NCBI RefSeq assembly: GCF_037975245.1 | Contig: NC_092581.1 | Coordinates: 8,459,501-8,523,500 of the forward strand | Length of the DNA: 64,000 nt | Origin: Apostichopus japonicus | Lineage: Eukaryota; Echinodermata; Holothuroidea; Aspidochirotida; Stichopodidae | Direction of reading: 5' to 3' | Shown: positions 36,151 through 48,600 of the stretch, one piece after another | Layout: every line of letters begins with the position of its first letter | Position numbering within the stretch: the first letter of the stretch is position 1 | Notes under the pieces: model-generated | Told to the model about the DNA's origin: nothing | The model's input: only the letters and a program-made list of their open reading frames with translations | The model's database searches: none | Position numbers and translations under genes: made by a program

Positions 36151-39100
36151 GTGGTAGGGGGGTGGGGGAGTAGAAGTCGGACCCAACTTTGGAATCCTGT
36201 GCACATTAACTGACCAATTCGTCGAGGAACAGAACATGCTAGGAACTTCAATGACCCCGAAATGATAAGTTTGCAGACCAAGCCTACGAGGAAGTGTTGT
36301 GAAAGATCAGATATCTCTTGGGTCATAAAGCATAACTAGTGTGTTATGTAGCATTGGATAACACTGTAACATACACAACCCTAAGGATTTTTGTCTAACT
36401 GTAGAATGGAAATAGCGGTGACTAATTAGTGAAAGTCCTACGGAACTGATGTTTTACTCTTTATGTACTTCTTAACGTCAAGGGAGGGAGGGAAGGAAGG
36501 GGGTGGGGATGATTTCAAAACAACGAGGATATGATCATCTATGGTAATGGCTCACACATATGTACAGTACGGTAGTATCTGTTGTAAATGCAGTACTACA
36601 GAGAAGGGGAGATAAGGGGCAGAGAAGGGACAGAGAAGGGGCAGTGATGGGACATCCTCCGATGTGGAAGATTTATACAATTCTGAAAATATGCATATTG
36701 CCACAAGTTGGGAAGCAATGGGTTTGGATAAATGTTCCCTTTGTTATGCAAGAAACAACACACAAAAACAGTTAAGTCTAGTAACTCATAAAGTTAAGTG
36801 ATATTGAATCTGATTGAATACTTTATATAGACAATGAAACCATTAACTGTTAGTTAATATCTGTGTTAGAAAAATTATCATCACATATAAGGAAAAAAAA
36901 AAGATAGAAAGGAATTTCTGGATATAAATATATTACACAAGTGTAACAGACCATCTATACTTTAAAATTTTAGAAAAACCACAGTGGATCCGTGTCCCTT
37001 GCCCCCCCCCCCCCCCCTCTAGAGAGCTGATGTGGATCCATGCATTCACACCTGTCTAAGACCCTGTATTTACCAATCATAATATTCTATATTCTCCCTG
37101 TTGTCTTGAAAGAATTGGGTAATGAATGTATAAATAACAGAGATGTTGACACCTGCATGATCTGCTGTGTGCTTATGATTACATCATAACAACATTTGGT
37201 AATTATGAACCTTTATTGGTTAAATTCGGCACAAACAAAGTAAAGAAGGTATGCCACCCCCCCCCCCCTTCTCTCTCCTCAAGCTCCACACACATACACA
37301 CACACAGACAACAAAATATAGGAAAACAAAACAATGTAGAAACTACTATAGCAGTTCTACTAAATTTTGTACTAAAATGCACAAGGTCCCTCTCAATAGT
37401 ATTGCTCTAATGTACATGCTTTATCAACTGCATATTGACTGAATAATAATACTAGGATTGCAAGCATATGTAAGATCTGTATAACATTTGTGACCTTTGA
37501 CCTAAGTCATGAACACGTATATACGTGCATAACATTCTCTCTTCGACCCATATACCATATAACTGAGAAAGAACTGAGTGTTGCAGAAAACTAAATGTTG
37601 GTACAAGAAGAAAAAAAACAAAACCAAATCACCTAAATAACAAACAAGACCAATTTCTTCACGAAGATGGTATCCTACAAAACTTAAACAGGACACAATC
37701 TACCATATTAATATGTACATAACCTGTAAAATATTACCAAGACTTGGAATATTATCTGATCTCAAACTTTAACAACAGAATCCTAATACCTGGAAATGTT
37801 TGGTCTTATGAAAACAATGAAAAAGAAAGCTGTCATTTACCTATAACATATCTTAATATTGCTCTCCCTTTGGTATTTAATTTAGCATCCTTACCTTCTG
37901 GCTATGTGAATTGTATGCCATTAATAGCAGTCCTGCTCAAGTTGAAGTGCCGTACCACTCACACAAGTTCAACACAAACTATGCATCAAGGAGACAATAA
38001 ATTGTCCTGTTAATAGAAACCTATTCATGATTTACAAAGTTACCCAAGTTACCAAGAAAACCGAATATACATCATTACCATTTGAGAAATATCAGTGGGA
38101 TATTTGTGTCATTGTATTTGCATTCAATACTGCATAAATTAACTTCTTGCATATTTATATATATATATATTAATTTTGTCAATATTTTGTACATGACTCA
38201 AGTACCTAAAAAAAACAAAAAAAAAAACATCCAATTTAATGAGGATGTTAAGTGAAAATGGTTTCATGATGTTTTCAGATAAAAACACACTTTAAGTGAA
38301 CATGGGATTTTTAATTTTGCCAATATTTTTATCTAGCGGTAACAATAATATTAAGAGTAAAAAGAAATAACAAATTTGAGTTAAGTGATCACCTCTGGAG
38401 CCATTTTGAGTCATGTAAAGTCAACTTTAAATTAGTCAGACTCAACTGCGTCAAACCCTCAATATAACAAGGACGTTAAATAGTTAAAATAGGGGGTAGT
38501 AAAATATGATATTAAAACATGAAACACATTTTAAGTGAAACTTACAATTGATGAAGTATTAACGACAAAGGTTATTGGCTGGAGTTGGATTCAAACCTGA
38601 AAACTGTGTTCTGTCTATGAAAACATTGCTTGATAATTAACACCCCTAAGAACATGCAGTACACACTGTGGTAATTAAAATACAACACCACCACAATTCT
38701 CTTTCAACATTGGAATAATTTAAACAGAGGAGTCATCTCCAATTATGATATTATTAATCACTGTTTTTACACAACATTATGAATACACAAAACATTACAT
38801 GTATCACAAACAGGAAAAAAAAAAGGTTTATTTATTCTATAGTTTAGTACTGTTGAAAAGTGCAATTTTGGTTAGGTTAATTCAAATCATTCAACAATCT
38901 CAATTTACCATAATCAATAAAAATGTAGTATTTCAATATATATGTAATCATTTAATTAAGTTAACAGAGAGGTGTAAGATTATCAGGTAATAAAACAAAT
39001 TGGTAGTTTACATAGAAAAGTTCAACAGGACGTTAGCGCAAATAAATGCAGGCTGTAACCTACAGAAAAATAATCATTTTTCACTGGCTGTATTGCAAAG

Positions 39101-39260
39101 AAAAAGGCAATATTGTTTGTGGTGGGTAACCATACATCTGGCGTAGATCATTGCGACCTTTGTGTAGAGATTAAAACTTCTTGCAAATTTTGCAGCAAAA
39201 GTATCCATCCCATGCCATTCCCTTTCAAGTCACTTTTCTTTCTAGTTTTCTTTCTTAACA

Positions 39261-39266
39261 TTTATT
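39261..39266 (-). promoter_or_regulatory. possible polyadenylation signal of the TRPA gene
   Basis: AATAAA on the minus strand about 180 bases past the TRPA stop codon. The position is reasonable; other sites are possible in this AT-rich stretch. Confidence 0.35.
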
Positions 39267-39447
39267 ATATTCAGACTGGAAGACAAAACCATTTCCTTAC
39301 TTCAACCTTTAAAAATACTGATACTTATCACGGAATCACTTTAATCATTACATTGAAAGGTATCACTGCCTTGCATCAAATCCAATATTGAGCTAACTGT
39401 TGCTATTTAACTTTTCTTTGGTGTTTCTGATGGACTTATCTTGCTGT

Positions 39448-39630
39448 TTACTCTGCCAGTTCTTCACCTACGTCGTCCACCTCATGTTCGATGTTCTGGT
39501 TGGCTAGTATAGACTTAAGCATAGATTCGATGGAATCGTTCGTAACTTTCAGCTGTTTCAGTCGGTACTTGATTTCTCCTACTTCCTTGACCATGGCATC
39601 TTGTCTCTTGGTCAATACTTGAATTTCAGT
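39448..39630 (-). CDS. TRPA1: TRPA last exon, coiled coil
   Basis: Acceptor TTTGTTTAG; stop TAA at 39448-39450. Encodes [39 protein letters not shown], then an acidic C-terminus [11 protein letters not shown]. The heptad pattern fits the tetramerising coiled coil of TRPA1. Confidence 0.85.
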   Translation of the reverse strand, partial: TEIQVLTKRQDAMVKEVGEIKYRLKQLKVTNDSIESMLKSILANQNIEHEVDDVGEELAE

Positions 39631-42600
39631 CTAAACAAAAAAATATAAGAGAAATAAACATTAAATGAAATGATATAATAATGACAAGAAATAGAGGCAA
39701 TCCTAAAATGTACAAACAGATACTGTGATAACATCATAAGGTGCTACGCTACAATCTTCTGGTCAAAGGTCAATTAAAAAAAATCACAGTGTGTTTGGGC
39801 ATGGCCAGGTGATTAAACAATGTTCAAGAAGGGAGAGGAGGCGGAGGACAAGGCTGTTATTGTACTGTAAAGGGGTTATTACTGTTGTCTTATGAGGTTC
39901 TTAATTGTTAAGATCCCAGGGAACACTTAAAACATGTTTGGGAATGGCCAAGATGTTTAAAATAATTCTCAAGGAGTTGAAGCAGAACAAGGCTGTTATT
40001 GTAAGATCAAAGAAGTAGGGTGTGTAAAAGTATCCATTAGTGCGAGTGTTACTATAAGCTTTGTCAAGATAAGGTGAAAGGAAATATAACAGGTTTTACT
40101 GCATGGCTTACTTGCTAGGGTACAGAGAGCATTCCTTGATGAGTTGGGTGGCTGGGGGCGGTGGGGGGGTGGGGGAGACAAGGGGTATAATCAGGCAACA
40201 TTGATAAGCTTACCAGTTCAGGGTTGAGAGCTGTTGATATTGCATCTATTAGGTAGGTATCGTCACCTCTGAACCAGCTGATAGTCCTGCCGAGGAAACC
40301 TGTCACACCTCTGTTGGGGTACACAGTCTTGTACTTTGTAATTGATCTCCTCCAGATGAACATTGGTAGAGCTTCCTGAACCTCGAAGGCCAAGTCCACC
40401 TACCAGAAGAGGACATCAAAGAATTTCAAATCAGTGAAAATTTATTGAAGTTACTCTGTTATCAAGTCAAAACAGTTAGGCCAATTATGCAATTAATTGC
40501 ACAAATTTACTTGTTTGATCTGTAATTGGATTCACTCTTCAAGAAGATGTTTCAATACATGACAGCCTCCTACCTCAAAATAAGTATCAAATATAGGTAT
40601 CAAATAAATAAATCACTATAGTCAAAGAAAGTGGGAGATGGTTCAACACAAGAATGTTACATATACCAAAAACATAGATTGAACTTCAATGTTGTAAACA
40701 AAGTATTTTGTCAATTTTTATTATCAAATTTGTTCATAAATATGAGTTATTTTTATCACCTGCATTCCAAATCGTTTGAGCCGTGCTTGTTCCTGGACTT
40801 CCTTAATGTCATCAACAGCCAAACCAACCTGTCAAACAAACAAAACCACAAAGTGGAATGAGATGAAAAAGCTAACCCATACAAAGAAACACAAAACCAT
40901 AAATGTAACTGTGAACCATACAGATTATAGGAAGGGATAATTGCCTCATGTCCATCTACACCCCCCCCCCCCCCCCCACCTCCACCCACCCATCTTCCCA
41001 CCAATTGAGGTAAATCAATTAGGATTGAGGGAAAGGATTTGTAGAACTTTTGAGGATAATTTTAAGGTTAATGAAATGATAACCCCCAAGACATCCTTAT
41101 ACCTCCTTATTCTGCTCTTCATTTCACACGAGCCTATCATTTTCTTTTAATTTCTGCTGTCTTGACCTTTTGACAACATACATTTTAGACCAGAAACAAT
41201 GGATACACTTAATAAAGCAGTACCAAGAAATGTATTTAAGAGGTATCATGTTGTTTCAGTTGGTAAAATTTGTGTGGCATATTTCAGTTTTGCCAGATTT
41301 TATGTTCATCATAAAATAACGAAATTTCTAAGGTCCGGTGAGAATGTGCAGACCTTCGTAAAATTTGGCCAACTTGGGTACAAGAATTCCATTTTGTGAT
41401 GCCAGATAAACTTTCCTTGCCTATTTAATCTTGCCCTTTAGAGGATTTCTATAGGAGATCCACTAAAGGGAAAACAGAACTACCTTGTAAGGGGGTGGGG
41501 TGGGGGTGGGGGTGGGTGGGTGGTCTAGGGAGGTAGGTTTAGCAATGGCAGAAATTTTTGGAGGTGATAACCATAGAATAACCTGAAGCTGTTCTTACAG
41601 TTTCTCCTCTTCATTCTCTCTTGTTCCCCCCTCTGGTTACATCTTTATATTCCAAACCCTTCTACCTGACAGCTGTCCTCTCACTTACCAGTAAGTTCAT
41701 GATCAGTATTGACATGATGATAGCGAACACAACAAACACAGTGTAAGTGGTTCCACTGTAGAACACGTGAGTTAAGAAATAGTTATCTTCACCGGGCTGC
41801 AACTCTTCAGTGTTGAGGTAATCTTGAGAGTGAAATATTGAATCGAACTCAAATTCTCCTATCATCATAACAAAGGTCTTGATCAAAGAGTGTTGGATCC
41901 GATTAAACGGTGTCTGCAAAACACAAAGAAAAACAATAATATCAAGCAAAATCAGTCGGAAATTGAATTAGAGAAGGATGCAAGAACGATGCGATGAGCA
42001 GAAGGGTTTGTGATTCCTTGCCACAGTTTGCATGCAGGGTTTGGTTTCCTCCAAAAGAAACTTTTCTCTTCTGGAAGAACTCGAAACCAGTATTTAACAA
42101 AACAGTTTCTGAGGGAATACACTTCTGCCTATGGGGAGAAAGGTTTATCAAGGAGTGACAGTAGCAACTCGCTGGTTGCATCTGCAGTCTAGTGAACTCA
42201 CACTAATTAAATGCAAGTGTGGGCTCTATCAATGTGACACTTGATAGTCAAGATACCTACTGTATTAAAATTGATAACCTCTCTGACCTCAGTTCTGGAT
42301 GGGATTTCCTAAATCATGGAATTTACAGGTGCAATCATTTTAGCTGTACCAAAAGTATGTAATAGAAGTAGTAGTAGATTATTATTATGTTTCAATGTAT
42401 AGAAATATTCTTATAGTTTTAGTAAATTTCATCAGCAGATTAAAGGCATTGAAGACTCCCCACAAACCGCGTGCCGCCTTCTGACAAAGTCGACTTTCCA
42501 TTACTTGCAAGTGAAGTTTTTTCGGTGTCACTACAAAATGCAGACAGTAATGAACTGTGATACCTTGTTATCTTTTATCTAGACCTGAGATTTCCATCAC

Positions 42601-45600
42601 TGATATGTACACTGTGTTATGGGTATTGACAGTAGCTACATGAATTGACTGCACACTAGTGTCTAATTACCGACGGTAGCAAGTTGTGTGTGTATTTTCT
42701 GGGATCGATGGTGGTGTTTAACACTTCTGTTACACCTCATTTGAAACTAGGTCAGATTACCGGCATGAGAAGTTTCTTCATGAGCAAGTCTTCAATGCCT
42801 TAACAAGCCAAAAGCCAATCCAAACCAACAACACTGTATTCTATTCAAGATCAGTATTTACAAGTAAAAATTTTAATAAGTTATGTGCAACCAAATGTAT
42901 TAACCTTTTGTAACAGAAAGTATCACATAGATTTTAAGTAGATGGGGTTGTACACTCACCTGGTTCAATAATAGTGCATAGAATGCCATAGCAAAGGACA
43001 CAATAAACAGGAAAAAGACAACCACAAAATTGAGGAATGTCTTCAGAATATCTGTGCAATAGAAAGAACAAAGAAAATAATGTTGTAATCTTTGAAAGAA
43101 CAAACTGGTTTTGTACCACCGCCGCCCCCACCCCTCTCTCTCCACAAACAAACTGGTCCTGTCCAACCCCCAACACCCCCCTCCACTCCACCAATCTGAG
43201 TTTAGTAAAAACTTTTGGGGTGTCCTCAGGGATTAAATCAGCACTTTATTTCACCCCCACACCCCTAACTTCTTTATTGCTTTTCTTTGCTTTTCTTTAA
43301 GTTATCCACATACATCACAGATTTATGCATTGATATATCCCATAAACGATAAATTGTGCACTTTAATAAGTCACTTCCAGACTGAGACTGCAATGATCAA
43401 GGCTGAGAAATACACACAGCACCCTACTGCTTGCAATTGAGTGTAATTAACAGAATGCTGAACTATTAATTTGTTAGTGCTGCTTCCTACGATGGGCCCA
43501 AGTTCTGCAATGTTGAGTAGAAACTTTCGTTACGAGACTTAACAGTCACTGAAGGCACCAGTTTGAAGAAAGAATATTGCGAGACTAGCTTATGCCAGAA
43601 ATAAAGTCGGTCAGTCATATATCTAGAGACATGTCACACAGAAATTGTTCCTCGTACCTGTGAACATGACCACGTATATGCCAAGTCTAGGAAACTTCTG
43701 GATAAAGAGGATGAGGTTTAACCAGGCAAAGAATATACCAAAGGCTCCACACTGCCACTGCCAATCCTGTAGAAAAATGAAAGCATCAAAACTTTACCAT
43801 TCAGTGTATTGTTTTCAATTAACAGGAGGTGTTTTTGTTTTAACTAAACTTGACTCAAAAAGAACATTACATAGCAGTGTTGGATTTTCAGGAATTTCAG
43901 AAGGTTGTCCGAAGGACTACCAGTTTCAAGGATTTTCAAATATTTGGTAGTCCTGCAAAAAACTTGGTAGTCCTTCCAAATTCTCCACCAAAATTGAAAA
44001 TGAACACAAATAATACAAAACAAAACATTTTGGTGCTCAATCTGATTGTGTCAACCAAAGCTTTATTAGTTTAGCATATAACCATGTTATTGTGTACTGT
44101 TTTCAAATAGTGTTTGCACGGGGTATCCGGGTACCCGGATACCCGCCCGACGCGATACTACCCGGTTCCTTATTTATTACCCAAATACTACGCAGTGTGA
44201 TTTTTTTTTCTTTTGGCAAACCTATGGTTAGGCAAGATATTCCCATTGAGTTAGGCTACCATGTGGTCTAAAATAACAGCAATAACGAAAGTATTCCAGC
44301 ATTGTTACAAACACAGGATTCTGGGTCCGGGACGCAATGTTTTGGCCAGGGACGCAAAATCTTCAAATTGCTTGCAAACCCCAGGTACACACTCACAACT
44401 AGGTCAACGGAAAACATAATAAAACACATTTTTGAATGAACATCTTTCATTATTTCTTCTTCTGACAAGAACCAAAAGTTCTCTTACTCATACAGATCAT
44501 TGAATTTGTTTGAAAATAAATATATCATAACAATCAACCGCAAGGTACAGGGTTACCAAAACTTCATTACAGAGATTTTCATGCTAAAAATAGACAACGA
44601 TGCTTTACCAAGATTCCTGTGATTTGATTGGCTAATAGTCCCTACCGATTGTCTGCAACCATTCTTGCATGTTTAGTGCTCAATGAACATGAAGCAAGTT
44701 GTTTAACAGCAATTACTTGCAACGTTTACTTTCCCCTGTGTAGAGATAACGAAGTTTGTGGTAAAGGCTCTCATATGTGTGCACTCAAATATCATACCGT
44801 TAGGCCTTGTCTCATATTTGTTATGTACATTTTGACAACAATCACTGGTGGTACGAAGATGCATTTGAATTGTTTCTGAGACTATCACGTAATATTTTAA
44901 TCATTGTTTTGATCAGAAAATGTTATGAGTTGAGACAATCTATGAATCTTGTGGGAAGCTTACATATCTGATCATGAAAGGATATTTATCTCACAGTATG
45001 TTTCTTTTCTCTGCAATAATAGTTGCTAATATGAAATGTGCATTCATACCACAGTAGTTTCTGTTGCAAACTTTTTCGCGGTCCAATTGACCACAGAGTT
45101 GCGAGTAGGAAGGACGAGGGCTGATGAAGGAGGGGGCTGGGGTAAAAATTGTTTGAAACGGCAGGGTGGGCGAAAGGAGGAGTGGGGCGGGCCGCCCCTG
45201 TCAAACACCGAAGCTAAGACACTGAGCCTTCTGCCCTATAATATTGTGTATAACATTCACAAAGTATAGGCAGTGATACTACACTAGTATTAGTACAGTA
45301 GGTCATACAAATTACAAGAAACGTAATTGGTGTTCGATCGGGACGCAAACTTTTTTTTACAGGACGCAAACTTTTTTGGGGGCTTGCTGTATTCCATGGA
45401 TACCTTATAACTGCGTCACAAATTCAGCGGTATAGGCTAGATTTCCCCAATTGACTTAGTGTGCTGTTAGGCAACAATGTGGTCGAAGATAACTGCAATA
45501 CTGAAAGTATTCCATGGATATCTTATAACTGCGTCACAAATTCAGCAGTATAGGCTAGATTTCCCCCATTGTCCAGCAATGCATTTTCACTCGGCCTATA

Positions 45601-48600
45601 GATTGTCAGTGTCTGATCGACTGTTGTTACAGCACCGTACAAAATGCATTGCACTGACATTTAGCCACAAGTCTCATTTGTTTTCTGGGTACATCATTAG
45701 AAACTAACGTTAGGCGACTTTATTAGTGATTGACAGATTTTTGCTAACGATGTTGTAAAGTTAATATTTCGCGCATGTTTGTAAAAAATTTATGTATGGT
45801 TTGGGTGTTATTCAGAAACTATTTAATTAAATTGACTTTCGTTTTTTATGAAATATAATTAGGCTCAATAATTCTTCAAAGCCTTCATTTTTTTTGGTGG
45901 TCCGAAGGACTACCAAGCACACAACAATTTGAAAGGTATGGTAGTCCGACGTAATTTCTAGTCGTCTCGGACGACCGTGAAAGTCCTACACTGCATAGTG
46001 TCAGAATTTGATGTTCTGTCAATTTATAAATGCACATTAGGCATGGCCTAGCTCAGTGGGCATAGCAGTAGGTGGTTCATTGAACCAGGGACTCCATTCA
46101 CATTAGACAAGGCCTAGCTCAGCGTGCATAGCAGTAGGCGGTTCATTGAACCAGGGACTCCATGTTAAGACAAAGCCTAGCTCAGCGTGCATAGCAATAG
46201 GCGGTTCATTCAACCAGGGACTCCATGCACATAAGACAAAGCCTAGCTCAGCGTGCATAGCAGTAGGCGGTTCATTGAACCAGGGACTCCATTCACATTA
46301 GACAAGGCCTAGCTTAGCGGGCATAGCAGTGAGCGGTTCATTGAACCAGGAACTCCATTCACATTAGACAAGGCCTAGCTCAGCGTGCATAGCAGTAGGC
46401 GGTTCATTGAACCAGGGACTCCATTCACATTAGACAAGGCCTAGCTCAGCGGGCATAGCAGTGATCGGTTTATTGAACCAGGGACTCCATGCACATTAGA
46501 GAAGGCCTAGCTCAGCATGCATAGCAGTAGGCAGTTCATTGAACCAGGGACTCCATGCACATTAGACAAGGCCTAGCTCAGCGTGCATAGCAGTAGGCGG
46601 TTCATTGAACCAGGGACTCCATGCACATTAGACAAGGCCTAGCTCAGCGTGCATAGCAGTAGGCGGTTCATTGAACCAGGGACTCCATGCACATAAGACA
46701 AAGCCTAGCTCAGCGGGCATAGCAGTAGGCGGTTCATTGAACAAGGGACTTCATGCACATTAGACAAGGCCTAGCTCAGCGGGCATAACAGTAGTGGGTT
46801 CATTGAACCAGGGACTCCATGCACATTAGAGAAGGCCTAGCTCAGCATGCATAGCAGTAGGCAGTTCATTGAACCAGGGACTCCATGCACATTAGACAAG
46901 GCCTAGCTCAGCGTGCATAGCAGTAGGCGGTTCATTGAACCAGGGACTCCATGCACATTAGACAAGGCCTAGCTCAGCGTGCATAGCAGTAGGCGGTTCA
47001 TTGAACCAGGGACTCCATGCACATAAGACAAAGCCTAGCTCAGCGGGCATAGCAGTAGGCGGTTCATTGAACAAGGGACTTCATGCACATTAGACAAGGC
47101 CTAGCTCAGCGGGCATAACAGTAGTGGGTTCATTGAACCAGGGACTTCATGCACATTAGACAAGGCCTAGCTCAGCGGGCATAGCAGTAAGTGGTTCATT
47201 GAACCAGGACACCACATCCAGGGGTCACAAGGGTTGCTTTTAACACTTTGAGCCAGTGGATCACAAGTGCCTGTCAAGTAAAAGAGCACTTTGTGGTTTT
47301 CAAATTTATCCCTTTGTGTCCAGCGCAGTGAAGATCATGTAAGGGTGATGTAAGGGTCAAAGATCACACAATTCAACCGGGAATCCTGAAATTCTATGCC
47401 ACTGGCTTAGCTGCCTCTGAAGTGAAAGTGTTTGCAAACCTACCTAGTCTATCAAAGTTTCCTTTTTTCCAAGAAAGTTAAATGACTTTTCATTGTTTAA
47501 ACCCTCTGTAATTAATTTACAGTACAATTTGTGGCGCATTTATTTGCTCGGCCGATATATCCAAGTTGGGGTCTTACAACAAGGAATAACTCACGTATCT
47601 CAACACCAGGTTCTCATCATATTCGACGTCACTCAGAGGTAGGGCCATCAGGATGGCTAGGATGTAGATAGCCCACTCAAGAAGATTCTCTATGTTAAAG
47701 TAATGAAGCTTCTCATTGTACAGTTGTATCAACTGTAGAGGAAAGAAAACTAACATGTAAGAATGTCTCTGCAAACAACACAGGTCTCAACAATATAATT
47801 CACATCTAAGGTTACTGCTGTACACACAACACATTCACTGCATACATATATAAAAGTCACCATAGACACACGACACCAAAAATAAAGGATACAATGGATC
47901 ATAACATCAGGAAATCATAGAAGACACAAACCAGTCAATGTGGTGGGTATAAATGTCATGGTAAATATACAGTAGCATTATTTTACAGACACACGATCAA
48001 CCTTAGAGGCAAGATAACAATTTTAGACAAAGGATGGTCACTAAAGAGAAAAGACAAATATTAAAGACACAAAACAATTCTACATACCAAACAGTCATCA
48101 CAGATAAATGACAATCAGAAACGTAGAGACATTATCATTCAGTTCATACATAGGACAATCATTTGTATATGTATGTATATAGTATGTATGTATGTATATA
48201 GTATGTATATATATATGTTTATACATACAATCATTAAAGAAACATAATTAAATGAAATTATTAAAAGGTGACTTTTAGACCCAAACATTTATTTGATACT
48301 CTATAATTACTATCAGTCCATGTTACATGTCTGTAGTATTTCAAAGTATTTGAGAAATGACCCTGCATTTTGAGTTGAATCATTACTGTTTGTGCCATAA
48401 GACGTGTAATAATTGAACATTATATTACACTTTTCAAACCTAAATAAAAGATGTATGTAGTTGCAATTGTTTGGTAGATCCTTATTTCATAGCGCCATGC
48501 TTAAGTCCCGGATATTGAAAATGCTGGTAAAAACCATTTTTAGGGTTGCCATAAATGTCTTTGGAGGGTCGCCCAGAATTTGGGGAGAAAACGAAACATT

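Larger units (their letters stand above)
33165..39447. other. intergenic region, repeats only
   Basis: About 6.3 kb between the 5' end of the seven-SRCR gene and the 3' end of the TRPA gene. No gene was supported on either strand. It contains an 18-bp minisatellite, a hAT MITE and a 357-bp tandem duplication, plus C-rich runs near 37000 and 37255. The right part (about 37400-39440) is AT-rich and would include the TRPA 3' UTR. Confidence 0.5.
43875..45993. mobile_element. 2.1-kb non-autonomous element with 5-bp target duplication (hAT5-like?)
   Basis: Ends CAGTGTTGGATTTTCA and, reversed, CAGTGTAGGACTTTCA form a 16-bp inverted repeat with two mismatches. CATAG flanks both sides (43870-43874 and 45994-45998). 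Sub-terminal repeats with GGTAGTCC and GTCCGAAGGACTACC occur at both ends. No transposase frame was recognised inside. CAGTG termini with 5-bp duplications recall the hAT5 group. Inserted in the TRPA intron between S3 and S4. Confidence 0.7.

Noticed and set aside
46033-47215. Array of tRNA genes
   Set aside because: Only a D-arm-like box is present; there is no acceptor stem or anticodon arm and the spacing is too short.
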